Shown: positions 27,767 to 36,511 of the stretch, piece by piece
Position numbering within the stretch: position 1 is the stretch's first letter
Layout: the number at the start of each line of letters is the position of its first letter
Assembly (NCBI RefSeq): GCF_022179185.1
Contig: NZ_BPQJ01000018.1
Coordinates: 62,001-126,000, forward strand
Length of the DNA stretch: 64,000 nucleotides
Reading direction: 5' to 3'
From: Methylobacterium frigidaeris
GTDB lineage: Bacteria > Pseudomonadota > Alphaproteobacteria > Rhizobiales > Beijerinckiaceae
The notes under the pieces: generated by a model
What the model saw: only the letters and a program-made list of their open reading frames with translations
Told to the model about the DNA's origin: nothing
Database searches by the model: none
Position numbers and translations under genes: made by a program

Positions 27767-28207
27767 ATGTCGGGACACGGATCTCCGACGAAATCACCGA
27801 CGGATGTTCACGTCATGTTCGCAGTGGTAGGGATGCTTCATGGCACGCCCTACACTTCCCTCCCTACGATCCTGCTCGGCGAAGTGCGCAAGGCGCGGCT
27901 CGACCTCTTCGGCCGTTGCCCAATCTGCTATCCCAAGGCGACGATCCCAGCGATGGAAATGCCTCTACCGTACGACCTGGACATGAACGCCATCGGACAT
28001 CGTATGCGGTGCACGGACTGCGGCCGGCGCGGTGGGATGGATGTCTCCCCGATAGCCAGGGGTGGGTGCGCTACCTGCGAGCGACTGGCCAAAAGGATCG
28101 GCTACCATGGTGGACTGGGATTGTTCGAGATGAGACATAACCAGCAGCGCAAGTCACGTTCTCTGTTTGATCCGATTTTTGTTGTATATTTGCTACTATT
28201 TGGTTGA
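27767..28207 (+). CDS. Hypothetical protein with three CxxC knuckles
   Basis: 146 residues, no family recognised. Cysteine pairs occur at 51/54, 82/85 and 101/104, suggesting a zinc ribbon or treble-clef metal site. An ATG at 27815 (residue 17) is another possible start; neither has a strong ribosome site. GC content drops along the gene and is low in its last 60 bases. An overlapping frame (27739-28140) is less protein-like. It sits between tRNA-Pro and the Hint protein in a region of atypical composition. Confidence 0.5.
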   Translation: MSGHGSPTKSPTDVHVMFAVVGMLHGTPYTSLPTILLGEVRKARLDLFGRCPICYPKATIPAMEMPLPYDLDMNAIGHRMRCTDCGRRGGMDVSPIARGGCATCERLAKRIGYHGGLGLFEMRHNQQRKSRSLFDPIFVVYLLLFG

Positions 28208-28275
28208 ATGATGCCAATGAGATTGCAACCAGCGAAATCTTTCATATGAAATTACAGTCCTCCGGGAGGACGATC

Positions 28276-29313
28276 GTGGCGGACTTATACACATACACGC
28301 TCAATGGGCAGCTCAGCGGAACCGGTGGAGCTTCCGCCAGGCCGATATCCGGCAATTTCAGTGTCGATTATGACACTTTTCAAATCTATAACTCTAATAT
28401 AAGCATAAACGGTGTTGTTTTCAATGGAGGTATTCTGCAGAACTACAGAAATTCCGATGGTTCTACTGGATACAGGGCCTCTTTCTTAAGCTCGCCATCG
28501 AGCAATGATACAAACACGCTGGAATTTGTCTACGATCAAAAACTAGAGAACTCTTTAACAGGCGTTCGTTATATTAGAATATTTACTGATTATTCTACAG
28601 GGTCTCCCGTCAGAACGTTCACGGACCTGCAATCATCAGCGGTTCCAGCGAATAGCGTAGCTGTCTGTTTCTGCACCGGGACAAACATCTGCATCGTCCG
28701 ACACGGTGCCCTGGTCAATGTCGCCGTCGAGGATCTCCAAGTTGGTGACCACGCTGTCACCGTCTCCGGCGCCCTGCGGCCGATCACCTGGATCGGGCAT
28801 CGCAACCTCGACGGCGCCGGCACGGTCCTGCCGCACGATCAGCAGCCGATCCGCATCCGCGCAAGCGCCTTCGGGCCGGGCCTCCCCGCCCGCGACCTCT
28901 CGCTCTCCCCCGGCCACCCCGTCCTGGTCGGAGCCGGTGCGGACGGGGAGGGAGGCCATCTCGTGCCGGTGATGTGCCTGATCAACGGCACAACCATCAC
29001 CCGCGAGCCCGCCACCTCCGTGACCTACTGGCACGTCGAACTCGATTCCCACGACATCCTGCTCGCCGAGGGCCTTCCGGCCGAGAGCTACCTCGACTGG
29101 GGCGACCGCCCCTTCTTCACGGAAGCCTCCGACCACGCCCTGCACAATCCCGATTTCGTCGTGCCGGGTCTCGCTGCCCGCTGCCGGCCGGTGGCTGTCG
29201 ACGGGCCGGTGGTCGAGGCGGAGCGGGCGCGCCTGTCGGGCGTGTTCGCCGCCGCGCTCGGCGCCGATTGCGCCTGGGACCAGTCCGGGCGATTCGACTG
29301 GATCGCTGCGTAG
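28276..29313 (+). CDS. Hint-domain (hedgehog/intein-like) protein
   Basis: 345 residues. From about residue 130 a Hint_2-type domain starts at the cysteine in CFCTGTNI, with VEDLQVGDHAVTVSG, LRPITWIG and later SPGHPVLV and WHVELDSHDILLAEG blocks. Such domains support autocatalytic peptide processing, commonly in secreted alphaproteobacterial proteins. The first 130 residues are Ser/Asn/Thr-rich beta-type sequence encoded by strikingly AT-rich DNA, unlike the GC-rich Hint part. The GTG at 28276 was chosen because GGGAGGA lies five bases upstream; TTG 28204 and ATG 28246 lack this. There is no signal peptide, so export would need a type I-like route. Confidence 0.82.
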   Translation: MADLYTYTLNGQLSGTGGASARPISGNFSVDYDTFQIYNSNISINGVVFNGGILQNYRNSDGSTGYRASFLSSPSSNDTNTLEFVYDQKLENSLTGVRYIRIFTDYSTGSPVRTFTDLQSSAVPANSVAVCFCTGTNICIVRHGALVNVAVEDLQVGDHAVTVSGALRPITWIGHRNLDGAGTVLPHDQQPIRIRASAFGPGLPARDLSLSPGHPVLVGAGADGEGGHLVPVMCLINGTTITREPATSVTYWHVELDSHDILLAEGLPAESYLDWGDRPFFTEASDHALHNPDFVVPGLAARCRPVAVDGPVVEAERARLSGVFAAALGADCAWDQSGRFDWIAA

Positions 29314-29329
29314 GCCTGAACACGAAAAT

Positions 29330-29356
29330 GCCCCGCTCGGCTGCTGCCGGCGGGGC
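29330..29356 (+). terminator. Hairpin downstream of the Hint gene
   Basis: GCCCCGC (29330-29336) pairs with GCGGGGC (29350-29356), with an inner CGGC/GCCG stem and a TGCT loop. No U-tract follows, so termination activity is uncertain. Confidence 0.4.
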
Positions 29357-29423
29357 TGAAGGCGGGGTCTCGGGTCCTGGAAGATCCGCCGGGCTAACGG
29401 GCTGGCGGTGCGGCGGGTTCCGG

Positions 29424-29621
29424 TCAGCGGTGCTGCCGCCCCGGTCGGACCGGCGGCGGCTCTCGCTCGTCCAGTCGCTCCAGGACCGGCACCAGCCGGC
29501 TCAGAGCGGCGGTGACCTGGTCGGCATGAGCTGCCTGATCGGCCGCCGTGTCGGCGACGATCGCGGCGGCGAGCCCCTTGATGGCGGTGGTGAGATCGGC
29601 GATCGCGATGCTGTCGTACAC
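29424..29621 (-). CDS. Possible small coiled protein (65 aa)
   Basis: The GTG-started frame encodes an alanine-rich amphipathic helix (IADLTTAIKGLAAAIVAD...), and the frame stays open upstream of the GTG. It is more protein-like than the surrounding shadows, but no ribosome site or homologue is evident. Treat as doubtful. Confidence 0.3.
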   Translation of the reverse strand: MYDSIAIADLTTAIKGLAAAIVADTAADQAAHADQVTAALSRLVPVLERLDEREPPPVRPGRQHR

Positions 29622-29681
29622 CGCGGCGCCGGTCGTCGCGATCTCCTGGGCCGTCTCAGGTCTGCGCCGCCTGAGCTGAGA

Positions 29682-29744
29682 GCCGGGGCGAGACGCGTCA
29701 TCGCCGGGGCGAGACGCGTCATCGCCGGGGCGACGCGCCGCATC
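29682..29744. repeat. 21-bp tandem repeat upstream of ruvA
   Basis: The unit of 21 bases (GCCGGGGCGAGACGCGTCATC, split as GCCGGGGCGAG + ACGCGTCATC) occurs at 29682-29702 and 29703-29723, with a degenerate third copy after 29724. It lies 80-140 bases before the ruvA start. Confidence 0.85.
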
Positions 29745-29824
29745 GCGCCGCCTTGTGGGCCGGGGCTGGTCTGGGTAAGGGCCGGGATCCGGGCCTGTTC
29801 GGCCCGCCAGAGATCCAACCGGCG

Positions 29825-30451
29825 ATGATCGGCAAGCTGAAGGGCGTGGTGGATTCCTACGGCGAGGATTTCGTGATCCTCGACGTGCACGGCGTCGGCT
29901 ACGTGGTGCATTGCTCGGCCCGCACGCTGCAGCGCCTGCCGCCCACCGGCGAGGCGGCGGAACTGGCGATCGAGACCCATGTGCGCGAGGACATGATCCG
30001 CCTCTACGGCTTCCGGGCCGATGCGGAACGCGAGTGGTTCCGCCTGCTCCAGACCGTGCAGGGCGTCGGCACGCGGGTCGCCCTCGGGGTGCTCTCGGTG
30101 ATGGAGCCGGGCGACCTCGCCACCGCCATCGCCACCGGCGACAAGGGCGCGGTCGCCCGCGCCCCAGGGGTCGGCCCGCGCCTCGCCGCCCGGCTGGTGG
30201 CCGAGCTGAAGGACAAGGCCCCGGCCTTCTCGCCCGTCGATCCGGCCCTGATCCAGCTCACCGGGGCGGTGGAGGACAACACCGCGCCCCAGCCGGTGGC
30301 CGACGCGATCTCGGCGCTGGTCAATCTCGGCTATGCCCAGGTCCAGGCCTCGGCGGCGGTGGCCGCGGCGCTGAAGGGCGCCGGCGAGGGTGCGGCGGCA
30401 ATGGAGGCCAAGACCCTCATCCGCCTGGGCTTGCGCGAACTGGCGCGGTGA
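29825..30451 (+). CDS. ruvA: Holliday junction branch migration protein RuvA
   Basis: It binds four-way DNA junctions and loads the RuvB motor. The 208 residues comprise the OB-fold N-terminus ([26 protein letters not shown]), tandem helix-hairpin-helix motifs ([12 protein letters not shown] and [13 protein letters not shown]) and the C-terminal RuvB-binding domain ([12 protein letters not shown]). The ATG at 29825 is the family start. Neither ruvC upstream nor ruvB downstream is present, unlike the common ruvCAB order. Confidence 0.95.
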   Translation: MIGKLKGVVDSYGEDFVILDVHGVGYVVHCSARTLQRLPPTGEAAELAIETHVREDMIRLYGFRADAEREWFRLLQTVQGVGTRVALGVLSVMEPGDLATAIATGDKGAVARAPGVGPRLAARLVAELKDKAPAFSPVDPALIQLTGAVEDNTAPQPVADAISALVNLGYAQVQASAAVAAALKGAGEGAAAMEAKTLIRLGLRELAR

Positions 30452-31035
30452 TCAGACCCTGAAGTCGAACACCGCCGCTTGGCTGCCCTTCTGTGCGCTG
30501 CCGCTCGCGCCGTAGCCGCTCGCCTGATTCTGCGCCTGCGCACCCTGCAGCTGCTTCAGGAAACTCGCGAGCAGGTCGCTGGCGCTCGAGGCCGCGTCGG
30601 TCGAGCCCGCCGCGCCGGCGTCGCCGGAGGGCGGCGGGCCGGGGGGAGGACCGCCGGCACCGCCGACGCGATCCCCACGATCTCCGTCTTGGCCGCCGCC
30701 CTTCTGCGACGACAGCAGGTTCTTGAGCGTCGTCGCCTGGTCGCTCGTCAGGGTGCCCTTCGCGACCTCGCCGCTGATGAGGTCGTCCATCCGGCTCCTG
30801 GCCTGCGCCGGGTCGAGGCGAGTGCCGTTGGTCCCTGAGCGACCGGATAGCGCCTGGTCGATGTCCTGGACCGCGCTCGTGAGCGCGCTGGCATCGGTGG
30901 CACTGAGAGACTGCCGGCCTGCTGCTGCGCCGAGATCTGGTCGAGGAGCCGCTGCTTGTGCGCGCCAGCCTTCGGCTCGACCTTGGGCGGAACGAGCGAC
31001 TGGGTGGCGGCGCTGGAGGCGGAGACAGTCGTCAT
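30452..31035 (-). pseudogene. Frameshifted ORF, low-complexity protein
   Basis: Two overlapping frames appear to form one protein. The first runs from the ATG at 31035 (MTTVSASSAATQSLVPPKVEPK..., to AQQQAGSLS). The second continues with ATDASALTSAVQDIDQALSG and runs to the stop at 30452, ending GSQAAVFDFRV. The frames meet near 30905, and one inserted base there would join them. The downstream part is Gly/Ser/Pro-rich with helical ends (SDLLASFLKQLQGAQAQ). The function is unknown. It is either a genuine disruption or a sequencing indel. Confidence 0.6.
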
Positions 31036-31205
31036 AGGGGGCCGGGACCTCGCGCGTGGGTGGGGACGATCCGTCATCCCCGACGCGGGTCAGCCTGCGG
31101 CCGCCGCTGCTCAAGAGATCCTTCGCGGCCGCGGGAATCGGGTTTCCGCCCGTTGCGCCGCATCGGGCCGCAACGGGCCGTTACATCTTCGCCGGATGTG
31201 TCCGC

Positions 31206-32567
31206 TCAGGCGGCCCGAGCCGCTGGCTGGCGCGGCACCGCCCCGGCGGCCCGCGGCAGTTCGAGGCGCACGCACAGGCCCTGCGGAATCCGGTTCTCCA
31301 GGCTGAACGTGCCACCATGCGACTGCGCTATGGCGCTTGCGATCGACAGGCCGAGGCCGAAGCCGCCGGCCTCGTTGAGGGTGCGGGCGCGGTCGCCGCG
31401 CACGAAGGGCTGGAGCATCAGAGCGCGCTCCTCCTCCGGGATGCCCGGGCCCTCGTCCAGGATCTCGACCGCGACGCGGCCCGGCCCGGCCTCGACGAGG
31501 CGCACGGTGGCGCCGCCGGCATATTTCACCGCGTTGTCGATCAGGTTGGTGAGCGCCCGCTGCAACTCGCCGGAGGAGCCACGCACCAGGGCCGGCCGCA
31601 TGTCCTCGGCCCGCACCGCCTCGCCGATATCGGCGAAGCCGTCGCAGACCGTCTGCACCACCGAGGCGAGGTCGACGAGGCTCTGCCCCTCGCGGGACTG
31701 GCCGTCGCGCACGAAGGACAGCGCCGCCTCGACGAGGGCGTTCATCTGGTCGAGGTCGCGCAGGAACTGCCGGCGCAGGCTCTCGTCCTCCAGGAATTCC
31801 GCCCTGAGGCGCAGGCGGGTGATCGGGGTGCGCAGGTCGTGGCTGATCGCCGCCAGCATGTGGGTGCGGTCGTCGATCAGGCGCAGCACCCGGTCGCGCA
31901 TCCGGCCCAGCGCCCGGGACACCGCCAGCACTTCCTCGGGCCCGCGCTGCGGCAGGGGCCGCGCCTCGGTGGCGGTGCCGAAGGCCTCCGCCGCCTCGGC
32001 CAGCCGTGCGAGCGGCGCGGTGAGCGCCCGCGTCGCCCAGATCGACAGGAGCGTGAGCGACAGGGCGAGGAAGACCAGGGTGATCAGCACCGCGCTGGTC
32101 AGCGGCGGGTGCGGCAGCGGCAGGGGCGGCAGGTCGGCGGTGAGCTGCAGGCCGCCCGGCCCGGCGATGCGCAGGTGCAGGGCGCCCGCCGGCGTATGCT
32201 CGGCCGCCACGCCGTAGCCCGCCCCCAGGGCAGCCCGCAGGCCGGAGATCTCCGGCACGTCGGAGCCCGGCGTGGCGGGTGCGTCCGGCGCGTCCGGGGG
32301 GAGCAGGGTGAGGTGAAGCGCCGAGGCGCTGTGGCGGGCCGCCGCCACCACGTCGGCACGGTCCTCGGCCGGCGCCGCCGCCACCATGTGGACGACGGTG
32401 ACGAGGCGGTTGGCGAGCGCGTTCGGCCGCTCGTCGGAGCGGCGCAGCTCCGGTCGCAGGAGGATGAAGGCCACGGTCACGACCACGTGGGTGACCACGA
32501 TCGCGGCGACTACCAGCAGGGCGAGCTGCCCGGCGATGCGGCCCGGCAGAGGCCCCTTCCCGGTCAT
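31206..32567 (-). CDS. Sensor histidine kinase (EnvZ-like)
   Basis: A 453-residue inner-membrane kinase. Membrane segments lie at about residues 13-35 and 155-180 and flank a roughly 120-residue periplasmic sensor region. HAMP follows (ATRALTAPLARLAEAAEAF), then the H-box AAISHDLRTPITRLRLR, N-box NLIDNAVKYAGG and G-boxes DEGPGIPEEE and GGFGLGLSIASAIA. Its ATG overlaps the stop of the response regulator (ATGA), forming a coupled two-gene operon. The signal is unknown. Confidence 0.92.
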   Translation of the reverse strand: MTGKGPLPGRIAGQLALLVVAAIVVTHVVVTVAFILLRPELRRSDERPNALANRLVTVVHMVAAAPAEDRADVVAAARHSASALHLTLLPPDAPDAPATPGSDVPEISGLRAALGAGYGVAAEHTPAGALHLRIAGPGGLQLTADLPPLPLPHPPLTSAVLITLVFLALSLTLLSIWATRALTAPLARLAEAAEAFGTATEARPLPQRGPEEVLAVSRALGRMRDRVLRLIDDRTHMLAAISHDLRTPITRLRLRAEFLEDESLRRQFLRDLDQMNALVEAALSFVRDGQSREGQSLVDLASVVQTVCDGFADIGEAVRAEDMRPALVRGSSGELQRALTNLIDNAVKYAGGATVRLVEAGPGRVAVEILDEGPGIPEEERALMLQPFVRGDRARTLNEAGGFGLGLSIASAIAQSHGGTFSLENRIPQGLCVRLELPRAAGAVPRQPAARAA

Positions 32568-33280
32568 GTCGAGACCACCTCCGGCGTGAACAGGTAGCCG
32601 CCGGAGCGAATGGTCTTGATCATCTCCGGGTTGCGGGGATCGCGCTCGATCTTCTGGCGGATGCGGCTCACCAGCACGTCGATGCTGCGCTCGAACGGCC
32701 CCGGCGCCCGCCCCTGCGTCAGGTCGAGGAGCTGGTCGCGGGAGAGCACCCGGCCCGGCCGCAGGCACATCGCGTGCAGGAGGTCGAACTCGGCCCCGGT
32801 GAGCGCCACCTGCGCGCCCTCCGGGTTGAGGAGCTGGCGCAGGCCCGCATCGAGCACGAAGCCCGCGAAGGCGTGGCGGCGCACGCCGTCGTCGTCGCGG
32901 CCCTGGGCAGCGGCGCCGCGGCGCAGGATCGCGCGGATGCGGGCGAGCAGCTCGCGCGGGTTGAAGGGCTTGGCCAGGTAGTCGTCGGCCCCGATCTCGA
33001 GCCCGACGATCCGGTCGATCTCCTCGCTCTTCGCCGTGAGCATCAGGATCGGCATGCCGGAGGAGGCGCGCAGGCGCCGGCAGATCGACAGCCCGTCCTC
33101 GCCCGGCAGCATCAGGTCGAGCACGATCAGGTCGACGCGGGAATCGGCCAGCAGCCGGTCCATCTCGCGGCCGTCGCCGGCGATCGAGACCCGGCAATCG
33201 TTGCCGCGGAGATAGCGGGCGACCAGCGTGCTGATCTCGCGATCGTCCTCGACGATCAGGATGTGCGGTGTCGTGCTCAC
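32564..33280 (-). CDS. OmpR-family response regulator
   Basis: 238 residues. The N-terminal receiver has the acidic pair EDD (11-13), phospho-acceptor Asp55 and the conserved KPF lysine. The C-terminal winged helix shows LTGAEFDLLHAM and RSIDVLVSRIRQKIE. The start is GTG at 33280 with AGGCG just upstream. It is first gene of the operon with the EnvZ-like kinase and is divergent from ubiK. Targets cannot be inferred from the window. Confidence 0.93.
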   Translation of the reverse strand: MSTTPHILIVEDDREISTLVARYLRGNDCRVSIAGDGREMDRLLADSRVDLIVLDLMLPGEDGLSICRRLRASSGMPILMLTAKSEEIDRIVGLEIGADDYLAKPFNPRELLARIRAILRRGAAAQGRDDDGVRRHAFAGFVLDAGLRQLLNPEGAQVALTGAEFDLLHAMCLRPGRVLSRDQLLDLTQGRAPGPFERSIDVLVSRIRQKIERDPRNPEMIKTIRSGGYLFTPEVVST

Positions 33281-33503
33281 GGTTACGCCTTATGCCCGAG
33301 ACCGGGTTTTGCTTGAAGCCGTCATTGTGCATCCGTCTGTTGCTGGACCCGGCCCTCGACACCGTCGCGCAACCGTTCCCGCCCTGGGCCGGCTCATCGC
33401 GATGGTGCCGCATTTTCGCGCGATGGGGAGCCAGGACCGGGGCCCATTCCGCCACGAAATGCATTAGGGCTGTGCATCAGGACCAGCCCCGGAGGATCCT
33501 CCC

Positions 33504-33818
33504 ATGCAGCAGAACCGCTTGTTCGACGACTTCGCCCGCCTGATGACCGACGCCGCCGGTGCGGCCCAGGGCGTGCGCCGCGAGGCCGAGACCATGGTCA
33601 AGGCGCAGATCGAGCGCATGCTGCGGGACATGGACGTGGCCACCCGCGAGGAGGTGGAGGTGCTGCGCGACCTCGTCGCGTCCCTGCGCGCCCAGAACGA
33701 CGCGCTGGCGACCCGCGTCGCGGCGCTCGAGGCGGCTCCTGCCGAGACCAAGCCTGCCGGTGCCAAGGCCAAGGGTGGGGCAGCCGGGGCGGCGCCCGGC
33801 GGCACGGCGACGGCCTGA
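33504..33818 (+). CDS. ubiK: Ubiquinone biosynthesis accessory factor UbiK (BMFP protein)
   Basis: A 104-residue membrane-fusogenic protein: an N-terminal amphipathic helix (NRLFDDFARLMTDAAGAAQG) followed by a coiled coil (EEVEVLRDLVASLRAQNDALATRV) and an Ala/Gly/Lys-rich tail. In Escherichia coli UbiK helps UbiJ in aerobic ubiquinone synthesis. The ribosome site lies inside a perfect 12-base palindrome GGAGGATCCTCC at 33491-33502. Confidence 0.87.
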   Translation: MQQNRLFDDFARLMTDAAGAAQGVRREAETMVKAQIERMLRDMDVATREEVEVLRDLVASLRAQNDALATRVAALEAAPAETKPAGAKAKGGAAGAAPGGTATA

Positions 33819-34098
33819 CGCCTCGCCCGGGCGCGCCCCGCTTGTGCACAGGAAGCTTCGGTGGATAGCCGGCGGTGCGCCCCCGCCGCCGCGGCTTTCC
33901 GCTTTGAGTCCCTGGACTCGCCCGGGCTATAGTGGGTCACGCCCTGATTCGCAGCCGCTCTGGGGAGACAAGTCGGAACATAAGCTTTTCGCCTGCACGT
34001 CCTGACCGTGCCCGGGTCGCGATCTGCCTTGAAGACGACACTCGCCGCGTTCGCTGACGCAGCTGTTTCCCGCTCGGACGAGCCAAACTTGGATCGCC

Positions 34099-34602
34099 AT
34101 GACCCAGCTCAACATCGACGACCTGAACCGCGCCGAGCACCCGCTCGATGTCGTCGAGCGCCTCGCCTCCCTCCGGGACTGGATCTTCGATCGCGCCGAG
34201 ACCGACGAGATGTCGGTCGCGGTGGCCGGTCAATGGGCCGAGTACCACGTCGCCTTCACGTGGATCGAGGATGTGGAGGCCCTGCACATCGCCTCCGCCT
34301 TCGACCTGAAGGTGCCGGAGCGTCGGCGCAACGAGGTGCTGCGGCTCGTCTCGCTCGTCAACGAGCAGCTCTGGGTCGGCCATTTCGACCTCTGGAACAG
34401 CGAGCACGTGGTGATGTTCCGCCACGCGCTGCTGCTCACCGGCGGCGCCGAGCCGACGCACGGCCAGTGCGAGACCATGCTGAAGACTGCGGTCGAGGCC
34501 TGCGAGCGCTACTTCCAGGCGTTCCAGTTCGTGATCTGGGCTGGCAAGAGCGCCCGCGAGGCGCTCGACGCGGTCCTGTTCGAGACCGAGGGCGAGGCGT
34601 GA
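34099..34602 (+). CDS. YbjN domain-containing protein
   Basis: A 167-residue protein of the YbjN superfamily, which has a type III secretion chaperone-like fold. Its cellular role in alphaproteobacteria is unclear. Characteristic stretches are HPLDVVERLASLRDW, YHVAFTWIEDVEALHIAS and LWVGHFDLW. It directly precedes proC with overlapping stop/start, an association seen in related genomes. Confidence 0.85.
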   Translation: MTQLNIDDLNRAEHPLDVVERLASLRDWIFDRAETDEMSVAVAGQWAEYHVAFTWIEDVEALHIASAFDLKVPERRRNEVLRLVSLVNEQLWVGHFDLWNSEHVVMFRHALLLTGGAEPTHGQCETMLKTAVEACERYFQAFQFVIWAGKSAREALDAVLFETEGEA

Positions 34603-35435
34603 GCGGGCAGATCGCCGGGACGTCCGGGCTTCTGCCGGCCTCGCTGATCCTGGTCGGCGCCGGCAAGATGGGCGGGGCGATGCTGGAAGGCTGGCTCGCC
34701 GACGGGCTGCCGGGCGAGAGCGTCGCCGTCGTCGACCCCAACCCCGCCCCCGCCATGGTGGCGCTCTGCGCCGCGCACGGCATCGCCCTCAATCCGGCGG
34801 CGCCGGCCGAACCGGAGGCCCTGGTTCTGGCGATCAAGCCGCAAGGGCTGGACACGGCCGCGGCGACGGTGGCGCCGCTCGCCGGGCCGGGCACCGTCGT
34901 GGTCTCGGTGCTGGCCGGCAAGACCATCGCCAACCTGAAGGACCGCCTGCCCCGCGCCCGCGCGGTCGTGCGGGCGATGCCGAACCTGCCGGCGAGCATC
35001 CGCCGGGGCGCCACGGGGGCCGCGGCCTCGCCCGAGACCAGCGAGGACCAGCGCCGCACCGCCCACGCGCTCCTCTCCGGCATCGGCCTCGTCGAGTGGC
35101 TGGACAGCGAGGACCTGATCGACGCCGTGACGGCGGTCTCGGGCTCCGGCCCGGCCTACGTCTTCCTGATGGCCGAGGCCCTGGCCGCCGCCGGCGTCGC
35201 CGCCGGGCTGCCGGCCGAGGTGGCGGCGCGCCTCGCCCGCCAGACCGTGGCGGGGGCGGGCGAGCTCCTGGGGCGGAGCCCCGAGGAACCGGCGACCCTG
35301 CGCCAGAACGTGACCTCGCCGGGCGGCACCACCGCGGCGGCCCTCGGGGTTCTGATGGCCGAGGAGGGCTTGAGCCCCCTGATGCGCGCGGCCGTGGCGG
35401 CGGCGAAACGCCGGGCCGGGGAACTGGCGGGCTGA
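34599..35435 (+). CDS. proC: Pyrroline-5-carboxylate reductase
   Basis: The last step of proline synthesis: NAD(P)H reduction of pyrroline-5-carboxylate. The 278 residues show the N-terminal VGAGKMGGAMLEGWL Rossmann motif, RAMPNLPASIRRG, and the C-terminal signature TAVSGSGPAYVFLMAEAL plus NVTSPGGTTAAAL. The only suitable start is the GTG at 34599, overlapping the ybjN-like stop (GTGA). Confidence 0.94.
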   Translation: MSGQIAGTSGLLPASLILVGAGKMGGAMLEGWLADGLPGESVAVVDPNPAPAMVALCAAHGIALNPAAPAEPEALVLAIKPQGLDTAAATVAPLAGPGTVVVSVLAGKTIANLKDRLPRARAVVRAMPNLPASIRRGATGAAASPETSEDQRRTAHALLSGIGLVEWLDSEDLIDAVTAVSGSGPAYVFLMAEALAAAGVAAGLPAEVAARLARQTVAGAGELLGRSPEEPATLRQNVTSPGGTTAAALGVLMAEEGLSPLMRAAVAAAKRRAGELAG

Positions 35436-35602
35436 TCGCAGCGCGACGCGAGATCACCGGCACGTCACCCGAGCGCGTCGCCGCGGCCCCCTGCCCGGCG
35501 CGCGGGGCGATGCCTAGATAGGCGGTCGAGGCGGGCGATCCGCCTCGGGGAGGTGCGACGCGTGCTTCCCTTCTCGCCTCAACGGTATCGGAGCGTCCAT
35601 CC

Positions 35603-36391
35603 ATGGCCCGCACCCCCAAGGCGTCCGACGGCACGACGTCCGGCGAGCAGCACGGCGCCGGCAGTGAGCCGGAGGCCACCCGCCTGCCGCCGCGGGAGGC
35701 GATTGTCGAGGCGCTGATGCGCCTTGCCGCCGAGCAGCCCTGGAACGACATCGAGATCACCGACATCGCCCGCGAGGCCGGAGTGAGCCTGGGCGAGTTC
35801 CGCGACGCCTATCCGTCGAAGGGCGCGGTGCTCGGCGGCTTCTCGCGCATGATCGACAAGCAGGTGCTCGAGGGCGCCAGCGACGACCTCGACGAGGAGC
35901 CGACCCGCGAGCGGCTGTTCGACGTGCTGATGCGCCGCCTCGACGCGATGGACCCCTACAAGCCGGCCTTGCGCCGTATCGCCTTCGCGTTGCGCGGCGA
36001 CCCGTTGTCGCTCGCCGCCCTCAACCAGGTCGCACTCAACTCGCAGCGCTTCATGCTGGCCTCGGCCGGCATCAGCACCGAGGGACCGCTCGGCCGCGTC
36101 AAGCTCCAGGGCGTGGTGATCGCCTTCGCGCGGGTGATGGAGGTGTGGCTCGAGGACGACGATCCGGCACTGGCCCGCACCATGGCGGCGCTCGACCGCG
36201 AGATCCGCAACGGCGAGCGCTTCATGGAGCGCGCCGAGGACGTGCGCCGCCTGACCGCGCCGTTCCGGGCCCTCGCCCAGTCCCTCGCCGATGGCGGGCG
36301 GCGCCGGCGCCGGCGCCGGGATGACCGCCAGGACGATCGCAACGAGGACGAGGGCAATCCCCTCGGGGGCGATCCGGCGGCGGCGATCTGA
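35603..36391 (+). CDS. TetR/AcrR family transcriptional regulator
   Basis: 262 residues with a basic, polar N-terminal extension. The helix-turn-helix region is around residues 33-75 (IVEALMRLAAEQPWNDIEITDIAREAGVS, quoted in two parts: IVEALMRLAAEQPW and NDIEITDIAREAGVS). A long ligand domain follows, with an arginine/aspartate-rich tail (RRRRRRDDRQDD). The target and ligand are unknown. It stands alone between proC and cytochrome b561, 120 bases before the latter. Confidence 0.83.
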   Translation: MARTPKASDGTTSGEQHGAGSEPEATRLPPREAIVEALMRLAAEQPWNDIEITDIAREAGVSLGEFRDAYPSKGAVLGGFSRMIDKQVLEGASDDLDEEPTRERLFDVLMRRLDAMDPYKPALRRIAFALRGDPLSLAALNQVALNSQRFMLASAGISTEGPLGRVKLQGVVIAFARVMEVWLEDDDPALARTMAALDREIRNGERFMERAEDVRRLTAPFRALAQSLADGGRRRRRRRDDRQDDRNEDEGNPLGGDPAAAI

Positions 36392-36511
36392 CGCCGCGGC
36401 GATCCCCGACAATTTGAGCGGTTCCAGGGTGACCATGCGTCGCGCATTGTCTAGCCTGCGGGAGTGCCCGCCGCGTCAGTGACGGCGGCAGCCCCGAGAG
36501 GACCAGCCCGG

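Noticed and set aside
27739-28140. Alternative plus-strand ORF overlapping the CxxC protein
   Set aside because: Less protein-like composition and no cysteine pattern; the 27767 frame is preferred.
29396-29421. GGAAC-N18-GTT on the minus strand upstream of the doubtful 65-codon ORF
   Set aside because: Spacer of 18 bases is outside the usual 16-17 for EcfG promoters.
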